DNA of 64,000 bases, taken from positions 47,498 to 111,497 of the forward strand of contig CALQFM020000001.1 in NCBI GenBank assembly GCA_943329845.2, in the 5' to 3' direction. The translations under genes and the position numbers were made by a program. Position 1 is the first letter of the stretch. Each line of letters begins with the position of its first letter. The DNA comes from Candidatus Kuenenia stuttgartensis. GTDB lineage: Bacteria; Pseudomonadota; Alphaproteobacteria; SMXS01. Below, piece by piece: positions 45,622 to 53,725 of the stretch. Below the pieces are notes generated by a model. The model did no database searches, was not told the origin of the DNA, and saw only the letters and a program-made list of their open reading frames with translations.

Positions 45622-47670
45622 TTAGGACGCTTCTGCGAAACGAAGTACTTCCCGAGGCAGAGGCCGGATATCCACTGCGCTGTCAATGATCGCCGATCCG
45701 TTTGGCCCGAAACACAGGTTGAAACGGCGGCCCGGTTCCTCTGGTAAGCTGCGTAGGCGCCGGCACAAGAGGTCGGCCAAGGCCGAGTCTTCCACTGCTA
45801 TGATGACCTGCCTCCCCATCCGTCGGATCGCGGAAAGCGCCTCGACAAGATTCAAGGCACGGTAATCGTCGATATGCTGGACGGGGTCATCCAGCAGCAG
45901 CGAACGTAACCGGCACCAAGGCCGCGAAAGATGGATGGCGAGCAGGAAGGCGAGGCCCGCCGCCCGCCGCTGCCCGCTGCTGAACAGAAACTGTGGATTC
46001 CGGCCGTCGCCCACCGTGAAATTGAGCGACGCACGCACTTGCCCCCCAAAGTCCGTCTCAATCTCTCGCCAATCCGTATGCGGCCGGAGGCGCTGGTACA
46101 GTTCCTTGAGGAGCGGAAGGACCGTGTCGAACTGCTCAGTGAGGATCTGATTGGCAACGGCTTTGGCGGCATTGTCGATTTGCTTGGCCGCCTCCACCGC
46201 GCGCTCGGCCGCCATGGTGCGCGAGGCTTCTACTTCCACAATGTTTCGAAGCTGCGCAATTCGCGCCTCCAGCGCGGTGACACGATCATGGGCGCCGGAG
46301 GCCTCGAGAATGAACAATGCATGCTCGAGCTGCGCGGTCTCCTCCTGCCGCTTGAGGACGACGGTCCTGATCTGCTCGGGATTTAGGGGATCGGCCGTCA
46401 GACCATAACGCTCAAAGACAGCGCGAACCGCGACAAGCGCTTGGGCGGAGCGCGTTCGGCGAGCATCGAGATCTTCCAGCTTCCGCTTAGCCGCCGCGAG
46501 CTCTTGCTCGGCCTGGCGGGCCAGCAATTGCGCCTTCGCCAAGGCGTCGGCTGTCCTGGCCGCCGCCTCGCCACGGGCCTGCAAGCGCGCCCGGGCCGCT
46601 TCGATCGCGGCGGCGAATTCGGCATCCCCACGGGCAGCGTCGCACAGCGGACAATGCCCCTCGACCAGCCCGATCTCTTCGCCATGCTTGAGCAAGGCGA
46701 CCATATGGGCAGCGAAGGAATCTGCCTCCTGCTCCGAAGCAGCCGCACGTTGTGCATCTTCGAGGGCCGCCAGCGCCATACTCTGACTCTGCTGGAGTGC
46801 TTCCGTCTGTGCCGCAAGCGCGAGTGCATTGGCAAGACCTTCGTCCGAAGTGAAAAATTGTTCCTCCGCGACCGTCGCTTCGGCCTGGACGATTGCATCC
46901 ATCAAAACAGGGACCGACTGCTTGCGTTCTGCGACCCGGCGTCTGAGCGCTTCGGATCGATCTCCGCTCGTGGTGACAATGTCGGGCGCGATTAGTTGGA
47001 TGATCTCTTCGGCCTCGGATACGTCGGCTTGGCGTTCGGCAATGCTGCGCGCTTCGGTCAGCGCCGAAAGCGCTCGGCCCAGATCGGACTGCGCCTCGGT
47101 CAGCTTCGCGTCCTGCGTCCGCTTGGCGGCGGCGGCGGCCTTGCCAAGCTCGTTCGTCCGCGCGGAATGGTCCGGCCCCGCGAGGCCGCCGATCGCCGCG
47201 CGAACCGCTTCGAAGCGGGCCTGCTCCGGAAGATCGAGGCTGAGGCCGGACAAAGTTTCATCCCGGATGAGCGTGGTTTGGACGAGAGTGTCCTGCCATA
47301 GGGACTGGGCCATTTGATCGGAGCAGATTTGCTTCGCCACCTCTTCAAGCGAGCCTTGCAGACCGCGCTCGCGGCTGCGGACGATCTTGAACGCCTGGCC
47401 ATCCGGCGCAATCAGCCCAATCTCGACGTACTGGGCTGCCGGCGAGCCGTCGCCGACCCACCAGATGTGGCTGTCTAAGCCGCCGCCCTTGGCGCCCTTG
47501 ACCGCATATTTGTTGATCGTGCCAGTAAAGGCATAGTCAATCGCGTCGAGGATCGTGCTCTTGCCGGCCCCATTGCGGCCGGTGAGCACGACGAAACCGG
47601 CGGGGAAATCGAAGCGCGTGGCGTCTTTGAAACCCCGGAAGCCGGCGACCTCGACGTAAGAAAATCTCAT
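45622..47670 (-). CDS. Rad50/SMC-like ATPase of a Lamassu / ABC-three-component defence operon
   Basis: A 682-residue ABC ATPase of the SbcC/RecF type. Walker A GRNGAGKST (31-39), signature FSSGQRRAAG (563-572) and Walker B LLLDDPVQHIDD (591-602) flank long coiled coils (about 170-510). The coils are interrupted by HCPLC (339-343), a half zinc-hook that could dimerise through zinc. It is the third gene of a SIR2-middle-component-ATPase operon; ATG overlaps the middle gene stop by 4 bases. In Lamassu-type systems this protein is the DNA sensor that releases the effector. The system name is inferred from architecture. Confidence 0.85.
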   Translation of the reverse strand: MRFSYVEVAGFRGFKDATRFDFPAGFVVLTGRNGAGKSTILDAIDYAFTGTINKYAVKGAKGGGLDSHIWWVGDGSPAAQYVEIGLIAPDGQAFKIVRSRERGLQGSLEEVAKQICSDQMAQSLWQDTLVQTTLIRDETLSGLSLDLPEQARFEAVRAAIGGLAGPDHSARTNELGKAAAAAKRTQDAKLTEAQSDLGRALSALTEARSIAERQADVSEAEEIIQLIAPDIVTTSGDRSEALRRRVAERKQSVPVLMDAIVQAEATVAEEQFFTSDEGLANALALAAQTEALQQSQSMALAALEDAQRAAASEQEADSFAAHMVALLKHGEEIGLVEGHCPLCDAARGDAEFAAAIEAARARLQARGEAAARTADALAKAQLLARQAEQELAAAKRKLEDLDARRTRSAQALVAVRAVFERYGLTADPLNPEQIRTVVLKRQEETAQLEHALFILEASGAHDRVTALEARIAQLRNIVEVEASRTMAAERAVEAAKQIDNAAKAVANQILTEQFDTVLPLLKELYQRLRPHTDWREIETDFGGQVRASLNFTVGDGRNPQFLFSSGQRRAAGLAFLLAIHLSRPWCRLRSLLLDDPVQHIDDYRALNLVEALSAIRRMGRQVIIAVEDSALADLLCRRLRSLPEEPGRRFNLCFGPNGSAIIDSAVDIRPLPREVLRFAEAS

Positions 47671-48206
47671 TGTCGTTCACCGAGCAGGCGGACCGCCTCA
47701 GAAACCGGAATCTCGGGGTCCAATATGGCATGCGCCGCCTGGGGCGCGATGTCCGCGATCCGTTTTTGTAAGCGCGCGGTCAGATCCTCATGCTGTAGCG
47801 CCGGCTGATATTGAACGGGAAGTACGGGCAGCAGCACCCGCACCAGGTCCTCGCGGCTGGCAATATCGCAAGCCGCGACCTTGCGCGTCCGGTCCAGATC
47901 CTCCTCGACCCAAGTGACCTCGCGTTTTTGCACCGCATCGGTCGAGCCGGCGCACAGGAACACGCAATAGACGTTCCATGCCTTCTCGCTTGCGGCGCGA
48001 ATGTCGGCAGCGAAGCGGGTCAGGATCTCGCTTTCAAAGGCTTTCCACCCTTCGACCAGCTCGCCCGCTCGGTCGAAGGCGCTGCAGAAGCCGACTAGCG
48101 CATCGTCCTCGAAGCAGACGACCGGCCGGTGGCCCACCGAGCTTAGGCGGACCGTGAACCCGGCATCGCGCAGCAGTATCTGCGACGTGGAGAGCAGATC
48201 GATCAC
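47667..48206 (-). CDS. middle component of the ABC-3C / Lamassu-like operon
   Basis: A 179-residue protein. GTG at 48206 overlaps the SIR2 stop (GTGA) and gives VIDLLSTSQILLRDAGFTVRLSSVGHRPVVCFEDDALVGFC, a compact alpha/beta start; the longer upstream frame overlaps SIR2 coding and is not credible. Position and size fit the small middle component of ABC-three-component systems (LmuC in Lamassu), thought to bridge ATPase and effector. Which middle-component family it belongs to needs a profile search. Confidence 0.72.
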   Translation of the reverse strand: MIDLLSTSQILLRDAGFTVRLSSVGHRPVVCFEDDALVGFCSAFDRAGELVEGWKAFESEILTRFAADIRAASEKAWNVYCVFLCAGSTDAVQKREVTWVEEDLDRTRKVAACDIASREDLVRVLLPVLPVQYQPALQHEDLTARLQKRIADIAPQAAHAILDPEIPVSEAVRLLGERQ

Positions 48207-49516
48207 AGACCCAGCTCCGTGCGCGCGTCGGCGCGGGTCAGCCATTTCGCGCCGCCGCCCGGGGCAGGGCTGACGATGCTCGCACCCTTTCCGGTCGCGA
48301 TCAGCCTGGCGGGGACGCCGAGGTCTATGGCACCGGCGCACAGGACGATGTCGGGCTGCGCTAGGTTTGGCGGCTCCTTATGGGCTTCCTTTACATCGCT
48401 AAGGCCGCGGCCGGCGCCGTTGACGATCCGCACGGTCCGCCCGCCATGTGTCAGCCATGCGCCGGCCTGTACGGCGCCGTCATTGCCAAGCTCGATATGG
48501 GCTAATGCCGCTTCGGCGGCGTCCGCCGGCGGCGCCTTCTGTATCGAAGCCCGCGTATAGGGGATGCCTTCCACATCCCGGCGCAGATCGTAAAGCGCGT
48601 CGCAGGTCAGGTCGTCCGGGGACGGCACATGCGCGATCCCTCTCGCGGTGGCGAGTGGCTGTCCCAGTGCATAGAATTTCCTCGCCCAGCTTCGCGAATA
48701 CGCAATGCGCAGTTCTTCCAGGATGTCGTCGCCGGATTCCTGGATATGCTCGAAGGCGGTACTCATCGTCGTCAATTTGTCCCACAACTGCGCTGCCTTT
48801 GCCTTGAGGCCGGCGCTCGGCATCGGGTCGATCACCGTCACAGAAAGGGCGTTGGTGATGGTGAACGCATTCTCCAAGACTTCGTTGAGGTAACCCCAAT
48901 CGGTCCAGAAGCCGACGACCACCAGGTGCCGACCCGGCAGGTGAAGGTTCATCCATTGCGAACAACTCTGGACCCGCGCCTTGATGGCAGGCTCGGCCAG
49001 TTGCGCCGTCGTCCACAACGTTGCCCGCCGCCCACGCTGCATACAGCCATGGATCTTCAGGAGCGGCCCGTAATCGGCGGCGAAGGCAGTGGCCTCCTGT
49101 CCGGTGAGCGCGCCCTGCATGGCGACCTTGTGCTGCTCGGCCCAGCGCTCGATCATCGTGTCGAAATTGGCGGAAAGAGCGGCATGCGCACCCTTGCTAA
49201 CGAGCAGATCGGCGATGGCCGCGTGCCCCTTGTTCGGCACGCCCGACAAATCGTTCCAAGGCACCAGCGGTATGAAGATGGACTCGAAATCATTCCTGGC
49301 GTGGAAATGGCCCGCCAGCTTGTCGACATCATATTTGAGGCCGGCATCCAGCACTTCGTTGGCGACCCATTTGTCGTAGCAGATTTCGGCGACGCGGGCA
49401 GCGGACGGGAGGAAGCTGGGCGACGGCATGGAAAGGCCGGCGCCACACAAGAAAACCAGTGTGCCGTTGTCAATTGCGCCGAGCAGCTTCGTCTTGAGTG
49501 CGGCGCTGATCGTCAT
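48203..49516 (-). CDS. SIR2-domain protein, predicted NAD-depleting effector
   Basis: A 437-residue protein with an N-terminal SIR2-like fold: LVFLCGAGLS (GAG-S at 25-29), ALSANFD (113-119), LLKIHG with the candidate catalytic His156, and a VVVGFWTDWGY segment. Defence SIR2 domains cleave NAD+ and stop the infected cell. The C-terminal third (from about 300) is distinct, with IDLGVPARLIATGKGASIVSP. First gene of the three-gene operon; promoter should lie in the 49517-49740 spacer. Confidence 0.85.
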   Translation of the reverse strand: MTISAALKTKLLGAIDNGTLVFLCGAGLSMPSPSFLPSAARVAEICYDKWVANEVLDAGLKYDVDKLAGHFHARNDFESIFIPLVPWNDLSGVPNKGHAAIADLLVSKGAHAALSANFDTMIERWAEQHKVAMQGALTGQEATAFAADYGPLLKIHGCMQRGRRATLWTTAQLAEPAIKARVQSCSQWMNLHLPGRHLVVVGFWTDWGYLNEVLENAFTITNALSVTVIDPMPSAGLKAKAAQLWDKLTTMSTAFEHIQESGDDILEELRIAYSRSWARKFYALGQPLATARGIAHVPSPDDLTCDALYDLRRDVEGIPYTRASIQKAPPADAAEAALAHIELGNDGAVQAGAWLTHGGRTVRIVNGAGRGLSDVKEAHKEPPNLAQPDIVLCAGAIDLGVPARLIATGKGASIVSPAPGGGAKWLTRADARTELGL

Positions 49517-49740
49517 TCCTGCCCCTCTGAGGTCAGCCTTATCCTAGTCCAGTTACGCGCAATATTGTACTCTCAGAAAGCCAAGCGGAGATGTTGCCGG
49601 ACCATCTGGTGGCTGCCTTTGAGTTTCACGAATTCAAGCCCGAATGGCGAATAGGGCGTTAAGAGGGCCAGCAGCTGCCGACTCTTAGCGGACTTATGAC
49701 GGTTCGGGGCTAAGCCGGAGCACAGGACCCACAGTACGAT

Positions 49741-49890
49741 GTGCTGAGCAGGAAGGTTGCGGACAAACTTCTCGATGCACTCTCTGCGGACGTCGGGAAG
49801 CACATCAGGGAAGCCGTCGTTCCGGCCCTCAAAAGCTTTTATCGGCCCACCTGGGCGAAGAGGCCGGCACGGGATGAAAGCTGGAAATGA
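49741..49890 (+). CDS. tiny ORF upstream of the MBL gene
   Basis: 49 codons from GTG 49741: an amphipathic helix (SRKVADKLLDALSADVGKHIREAVVPALKSFY) with a basic end. Its stop overlaps the ATG of the next tiny ORF (ATGA). It may be a real small protein or the remnant of a longer gene. An opposite-strand ORF at 49573-49803 competes with it. Confidence 0.3.
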   Translation: MLSRKVADKLLDALSADVGKHIREAVVPALKSFYRPTWAKRPARDESWK

Positions 49891-50075
49891 CGGAGAGAAT
49901 CGTCAAGCCGTCAATTCCACTATCCCACCGCACTACCCGAAAATCACTATGCAGAGATGGCATACATATGCGACGGAGACCGCCGACCTTTGACGAAATC
50001 CTGCAACGGTTGCAAGAACTCGAAGCAGAGATCAACGGCGAGAACGACGCATCCTTAAGAGGCATTCGCGGTTGA
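49887..50075 (+). CDS. small hypothetical protein
   Basis: A 62-residue ORF with a basic N-terminus and a C-terminal coiled-coil-like stretch (PPTFDEILQRLQELEAEINGEND). It is coupled by ATGA overlap to the preceding tiny ORF and sits 60 bases before the MBL gene. Weak evidence; no family. Confidence 0.35.
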   Translation: MTERIVKPSIPLSHRTTRKSLCRDGIHMRRRPPTFDEILQRLQELEAEINGENDASLRGIRG

Positions 50076-50135
50076 GTTACCAGAGCCGAAATCTGATAGG
50101 ATCTTCTAGTTTCACGCACTCCCGGGAGTCGCACG

Positions 50136-51434
50136 ATGTTCGACAATATATTTCTCAGAACGGACATAAAGGGCCCCAAAGATGAAATTCCCCGCAGACT
50201 CTATGTCCGGATAGATGCCATCGAGCCTGATCACATCGTCTACGATGCGGTCAGCGCACAATTCTTCGACGGACTGCCCCCTATTGCCGGCATTGCAGGC
50301 TGGGCAGAATATTCGTCCAAGGTTCCGATCTTCCTGCTCGTCCTGCCTTCCCCGATCCATTCCTCATTGGTCCAGCTGTTCGAAAACGCTCAAGCCTCCC
50401 TGCCGTGGCTGGAAGTGGTCATCAGCCGAGGCGGCGACGCGCAGCTCTTCTTCAATCTCTTTGCCGAGCCGCTGCCGGTCACCATGGACGATTGGCAAGT
50501 TGTACCACCCAGCCTTGCCCGGAGATTGAATGCAGCCGTCGATCTTTCGGGTTCTGCCAGCAGTTCCGCACAGATCCAGAGCGTCGTCGACGGGATAACG
50601 GGCAAGATCGAATGGGTTGGCATCTATGATGTCGGACAGGGCAATGCCAATGGCCTTTGCGACATGTTTGAGCGGCCGCTAGCCTACTATGACCTGGGAG
50701 GCGGCGTGGCCGCCAACAGGTCCACCTTTCCAGCCGCGATGGGCGATTTTTGCTATGGGGTCTCTCCGCCTGTCATCCTTTCGCACTGGGATCACGATCA
50801 CTGGTCCTCGGGACCACGCTACAAGGGCGCACAGGGTCTTGTCTGGATCGTGCCGATCCAGAGGCTCGGTGCGACACACGCGACCTTTGCAGCGGGTCTG
50901 CTCGCGGCGCGCAAACTGCTCGTCTGGCCTTCAGGCCTGTCTTCGATCACCAGTGGCCAGATGACGATCGTGAAATGTACCGGCGCCGCGAAAAGCCGGA
51001 ACCACTCCGGTCTAGCCATGTCGGTGAGAGGCCCCGGCGGAGAACCGCCCATTCTCCTGACCGGCGACGCACGCTATTCCGCCGTCCCGCCGGCACGCCA
51101 TGGCAGCTTCACATCGATTGTCGCGCCGCACCACGGCGCGGACATGAAAAGCCGCCTTGTTCCCACCGGCACGAGCCAGGCTGGCGCCCGTGTCGCCTAC
51201 TCATTCGGCCAAGGCAATACATACGGTCATCCCGCTACGGTGACCGAACAGGATCATCATGGATCCGGCTGGCCGCACGGCTCCCGGGGCGGGTCACCGC
51301 CAATCGAAAGGACCACCTGCAATCGGACGTCCAGCGGCCTCGGACATATCGGCCTTGGATGGAGACGGAACCCTATGCTACCCGGGCACACCTGCGGTTC
51401 GCTAACGTGCACGGTCGGCCTCAGACAAACTTAA
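50136..51434 (+). CDS. metallo-beta-lactamase-fold hydrolase (ComEC-like domain)
   Basis: A 432-residue protein whose central part (residues about 150-370) is an MBL fold: GIYDVGQGNANGL, the metal motif SHWDHDHW (HxxDHxH-like), LLTGDARYS and IVAPHHGAD. These match stand-alone domains related to the ComEC nuclease part. The N-terminal 150 residues are a separate alpha/beta region, and the last 60 residues are low-complexity and may be frame-disturbed. No signal peptide. Similar proteins are frequent in defence islands; target unknown. Convergent with vsr. Confidence 0.75.
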   Translation: MFDNIFLRTDIKGPKDEIPRRLYVRIDAIEPDHIVYDAVSAQFFDGLPPIAGIAGWAEYSSKVPIFLLVLPSPIHSSLVQLFENAQASLPWLEVVISRGGDAQLFFNLFAEPLPVTMDDWQVVPPSLARRLNAAVDLSGSASSSAQIQSVVDGITGKIEWVGIYDVGQGNANGLCDMFERPLAYYDLGGGVAANRSTFPAAMGDFCYGVSPPVILSHWDHDHWSSGPRYKGAQGLVWIVPIQRLGATHATFAAGLLAARKLLVWPSGLSSITSGQMTIVKCTGAAKSRNHSGLAMSVRGPGGEPPILLTGDARYSAVPPARHGSFTSIVAPHHGADMKSRLVPTGTSQAGARVAYSFGQGNTYGHPATVTEQDHHGSGWPHGSRGGSPPIERTTCNRTSSGLGHIGLGWRRNPMLPGHTCGSLTCTVGLRQT

Positions 51435-51546
51435 CGGAGGGGTACAGGTCCGCACGACGTCATGCCATCCAGGGCCCACCTCTATTCCTCTGCCCGTGGC
51501 CTCGAATGGGCGCCCGTGTCAGCGGGACGCGCACCGTGCCCATGTC

Positions 51547-51987
51547 TCAGGATATCTCAGCGAAGTCATCATCTCCCTCGAGCCAGGGAATGATTCTGTC
51601 CATGATACTCATGATGGTACCTGTACGAAACGCGCACTCCCAGACGACGGCAACCCTCCAGCTATCGGCATGCAATGCCGCCAGGTTTCGTGCATCCCTC
51701 GCGACATTTGCGGCGAACTTGACGGACCAGAACTCGGGTCTCGTGGACGGCGTTGTAGCAAACCGGCAATTCTCATGCCGGTGCCAGAAGCATCCCCGGA
51801 CCTCGATCACGGCGCCCCATTTCGGCAGCACGATGTCCGGCCGGCCGGGCAGGCGGCGATCATGAAGGCGAAACCGGAATCCATAGGCATGCAGGGCCCG
51901 CCGCATCTGGAGCTCCGGGCGCGTGTCCGAGCCGCGAATTCCGGACATCATGCGCGAGCGCGTTGCAGGGTCGACGATGTCCGCCAC
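51547..51987 (-). CDS. vsr: very short patch repair endonuclease
   Basis: A 146-residue Vsr nicks 5' of the T in T:G mismatches created by deamination of 5-methylcytosine. It shows RSRMMSGIRGSDTRPELQMRRALHAYGFRFRLH, GRPDIVLPKWGAVIEV with the catalytic Asp, and GCFWHRHENCRFATTP with zinc-binding Cys/His. GTG at 51987 after AAGGAAC is chosen because it begins the family start (ADIVDPATRSRMM). It is divergent from the cytosine methyltransferase, its expected partner. Confidence 0.93.
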   Translation of the reverse strand: MADIVDPATRSRMMSGIRGSDTRPELQMRRALHAYGFRFRLHDRRLPGRPDIVLPKWGAVIEVRGCFWHRHENCRFATTPSTRPEFWSVKFAANVARDARNLAALHADSWRVAVVWECAFRTGTIMSIMDRIIPWLEGDDDFAEIS

Positions 51988-52061
51988 CGGATGTTCCTTG
52001 GAAAGGGCGCCACGACCTGGTATTGCCAATCGGCAACGAAAACTCAACTGGTGGCTGGGGG

Positions 52062-53630
52062 ATGAAGTTCAAGGTTGTCGACCTCTTTGCCGGACCTGGC
52101 GGGTTGGCGGAAGGCCTTTCGGCTGTCCGCGGCACCGACGGGGAGCAGACCTTTGAGATGGCGCTGTCGGTCGAGATGGACAAGGCAGCATTCAGGACGC
52201 TGCGCATGCGCAGCTTCGTCCGGCAGTTCCCGGAGGGCCTTCCTTCCGAATACTATGGCTACATCAGGGGCGATCTTACGGTCAGCCAGCTTATCTACTG
52301 CCACAAGGCCAAGTGGAAGGCGGCCCGCAGGGAGACCCTGAGGCTCGAACTCGGCAAGGAAGGAAGCGAGGAGCGCCTGACACCACGGCTCGATGCCGTC
52401 GTCGAGAACCCGGCGGACGGCATCATCCTCGTAGGCGGACCGCCCTGTCAGGCGTATTCGCTGGTGGGCAGGGCGCGCAATCGCGGCAAGGTCGGCTATG
52501 ACCCGCTCAAGGATCGCCGGTACTTCCTCTACGAGGAGTATCTTAAGGTCCTCCGACACCTGCGGCCAGTCGCCTTTATCATGGAGAACGTGACGGGTCT
52601 GCTGTCCGCAAGGGCCGACAACGAACGTGTGCTCGACCGTGTGCTACGGGGGCTTCGGGATGCGGGCGGCACAACGAACAGTTACGAACTTTACGCGCTC
52701 TCGGGCCAGCCTGCAGATCGGGGACGGGAGTTCGTGTTGCGGGCGGAGCATTATGGTGTTCCACAGCGCCGTCATCGCATCATCATTATCGGTTTCCGGT
52801 CGGATATTGCCTCTCCCGACCCAAGGCTGCAGCTCCAGGGATTGAGACTTAAGCCGTCTGACCCACCAACGACGGTCCATGATGTGCTGTCGGATATGCC
52901 GCCACTTCGAAGCTCGCTGTCGCGCGGCCGCGAAGACAGCTGGAGTTTGTGGCGCGCCGAAGTCGTCAGGCAGATCCGGCGCGCCGCGGAGGCAACTCTC
53001 GCGGATGTTGCCGAGGGGCGATCCGGAGTGGAGGAGCTGCCTCCGGTCGCGAGCCTGCTGACGGGGATCGCCAGCGACCTCGAGGGTATGAACGATATGT
53101 TGCCGACCAGTTCGACGGTGACCGGCGGGGTTCACAACTGCGAACTTGCGCAATGGCTTCTTGATCCGGATCTGCTCACGCTGCCGAATCACGAGGCCCG
53201 TTCGCACATGCCCGAGGACCTCGCGCGTTATGCATTTGCCGCTGCCTTCGGCGAAGTACACAAGCGATCGCCCAAGTCCGATCTCTTCCCTCGAGGGCTG
53301 GCGCCATCGCATCAGAACTGGGAAAGCGGAAAGTTCGCCGATCGCTTCCGCGTGCAGTGCTTCGGCGACGCGGCAACGACCGTAACCAGTCATATCGCCA
53401 AGGATGGGCACTATTTCATCCATCCGGACCCCATCCAGTGCAGGAGCCTTACGGTCCGTGAAGCTGCGCGTCTACAGACGTTTCCTGACAACTACCTCTT
53501 CTTGGGAAACCGGACGCAGCAGTTCAGTCAGGTGGGCAATGCCGTGCCCCCGATGCTGGCTTATAAGATTGGCGAAGCTTTGCGGGACGCCCTGGTGGCA
53601 GCCTTGGAGCCGAGTCCGAAGCCCGAATGA
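52062..53630 (+). CDS. DNA (cytosine-5-)-methyltransferase
   Basis: A 522-residue 5mC methyltransferase. Motif I DLFAGPGGLAEG (7-18), catalytic motif IV GGPPCQAYS with Cys129, motif VI MENV (174-177), motif VIII QRRHRIIIIG, and C-terminal motifs IX-X (GNAVPPMLAYKIG). A long variable target-recognition region lies between. It protects host DNA in this restriction system. The ATG at 52062 gives a 74-base divergent promoter region shared with vsr. First gene of a seven-gene run to 61888. Confidence 0.95.
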   Translation: MKFKVVDLFAGPGGLAEGLSAVRGTDGEQTFEMALSVEMDKAAFRTLRMRSFVRQFPEGLPSEYYGYIRGDLTVSQLIYCHKAKWKAARRETLRLELGKEGSEERLTPRLDAVVENPADGIILVGGPPCQAYSLVGRARNRGKVGYDPLKDRRYFLYEEYLKVLRHLRPVAFIMENVTGLLSARADNERVLDRVLRGLRDAGGTTNSYELYALSGQPADRGREFVLRAEHYGVPQRRHRIIIIGFRSDIASPDPRLQLQGLRLKPSDPPTTVHDVLSDMPPLRSSLSRGREDSWSLWRAEVVRQIRRAAEATLADVAEGRSGVEELPPVASLLTGIASDLEGMNDMLPTSSTVTGGVHNCELAQWLLDPDLLTLPNHEARSHMPEDLARYAFAAAFGEVHKRSPKSDLFPRGLAPSHQNWESGKFADRFRVQCFGDAATTVTSHIAKDGHYFIHPDPIQCRSLTVREAARLQTFPDNYLFLGNRTQQFSQVGNAVPPMLAYKIGEALRDALVAALEPSPKPE

Positions 53631-53725
53631 AACGGCGCAGCTGCCTCGACGCGCCGCATCCGATACCTCTTGCGGCAGGACCGGGTCACCGTGCACCATG
53701 CAGGATATATTGGGGGGAATTGCTT

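Noticed and set aside
49573..49803. A 76-codon minus-strand ORF
   Set aside because: It overlaps an equally plausible plus-strand frame, has no recognisable family or ribosome binding site; not supported strongly enough to list as a gene.
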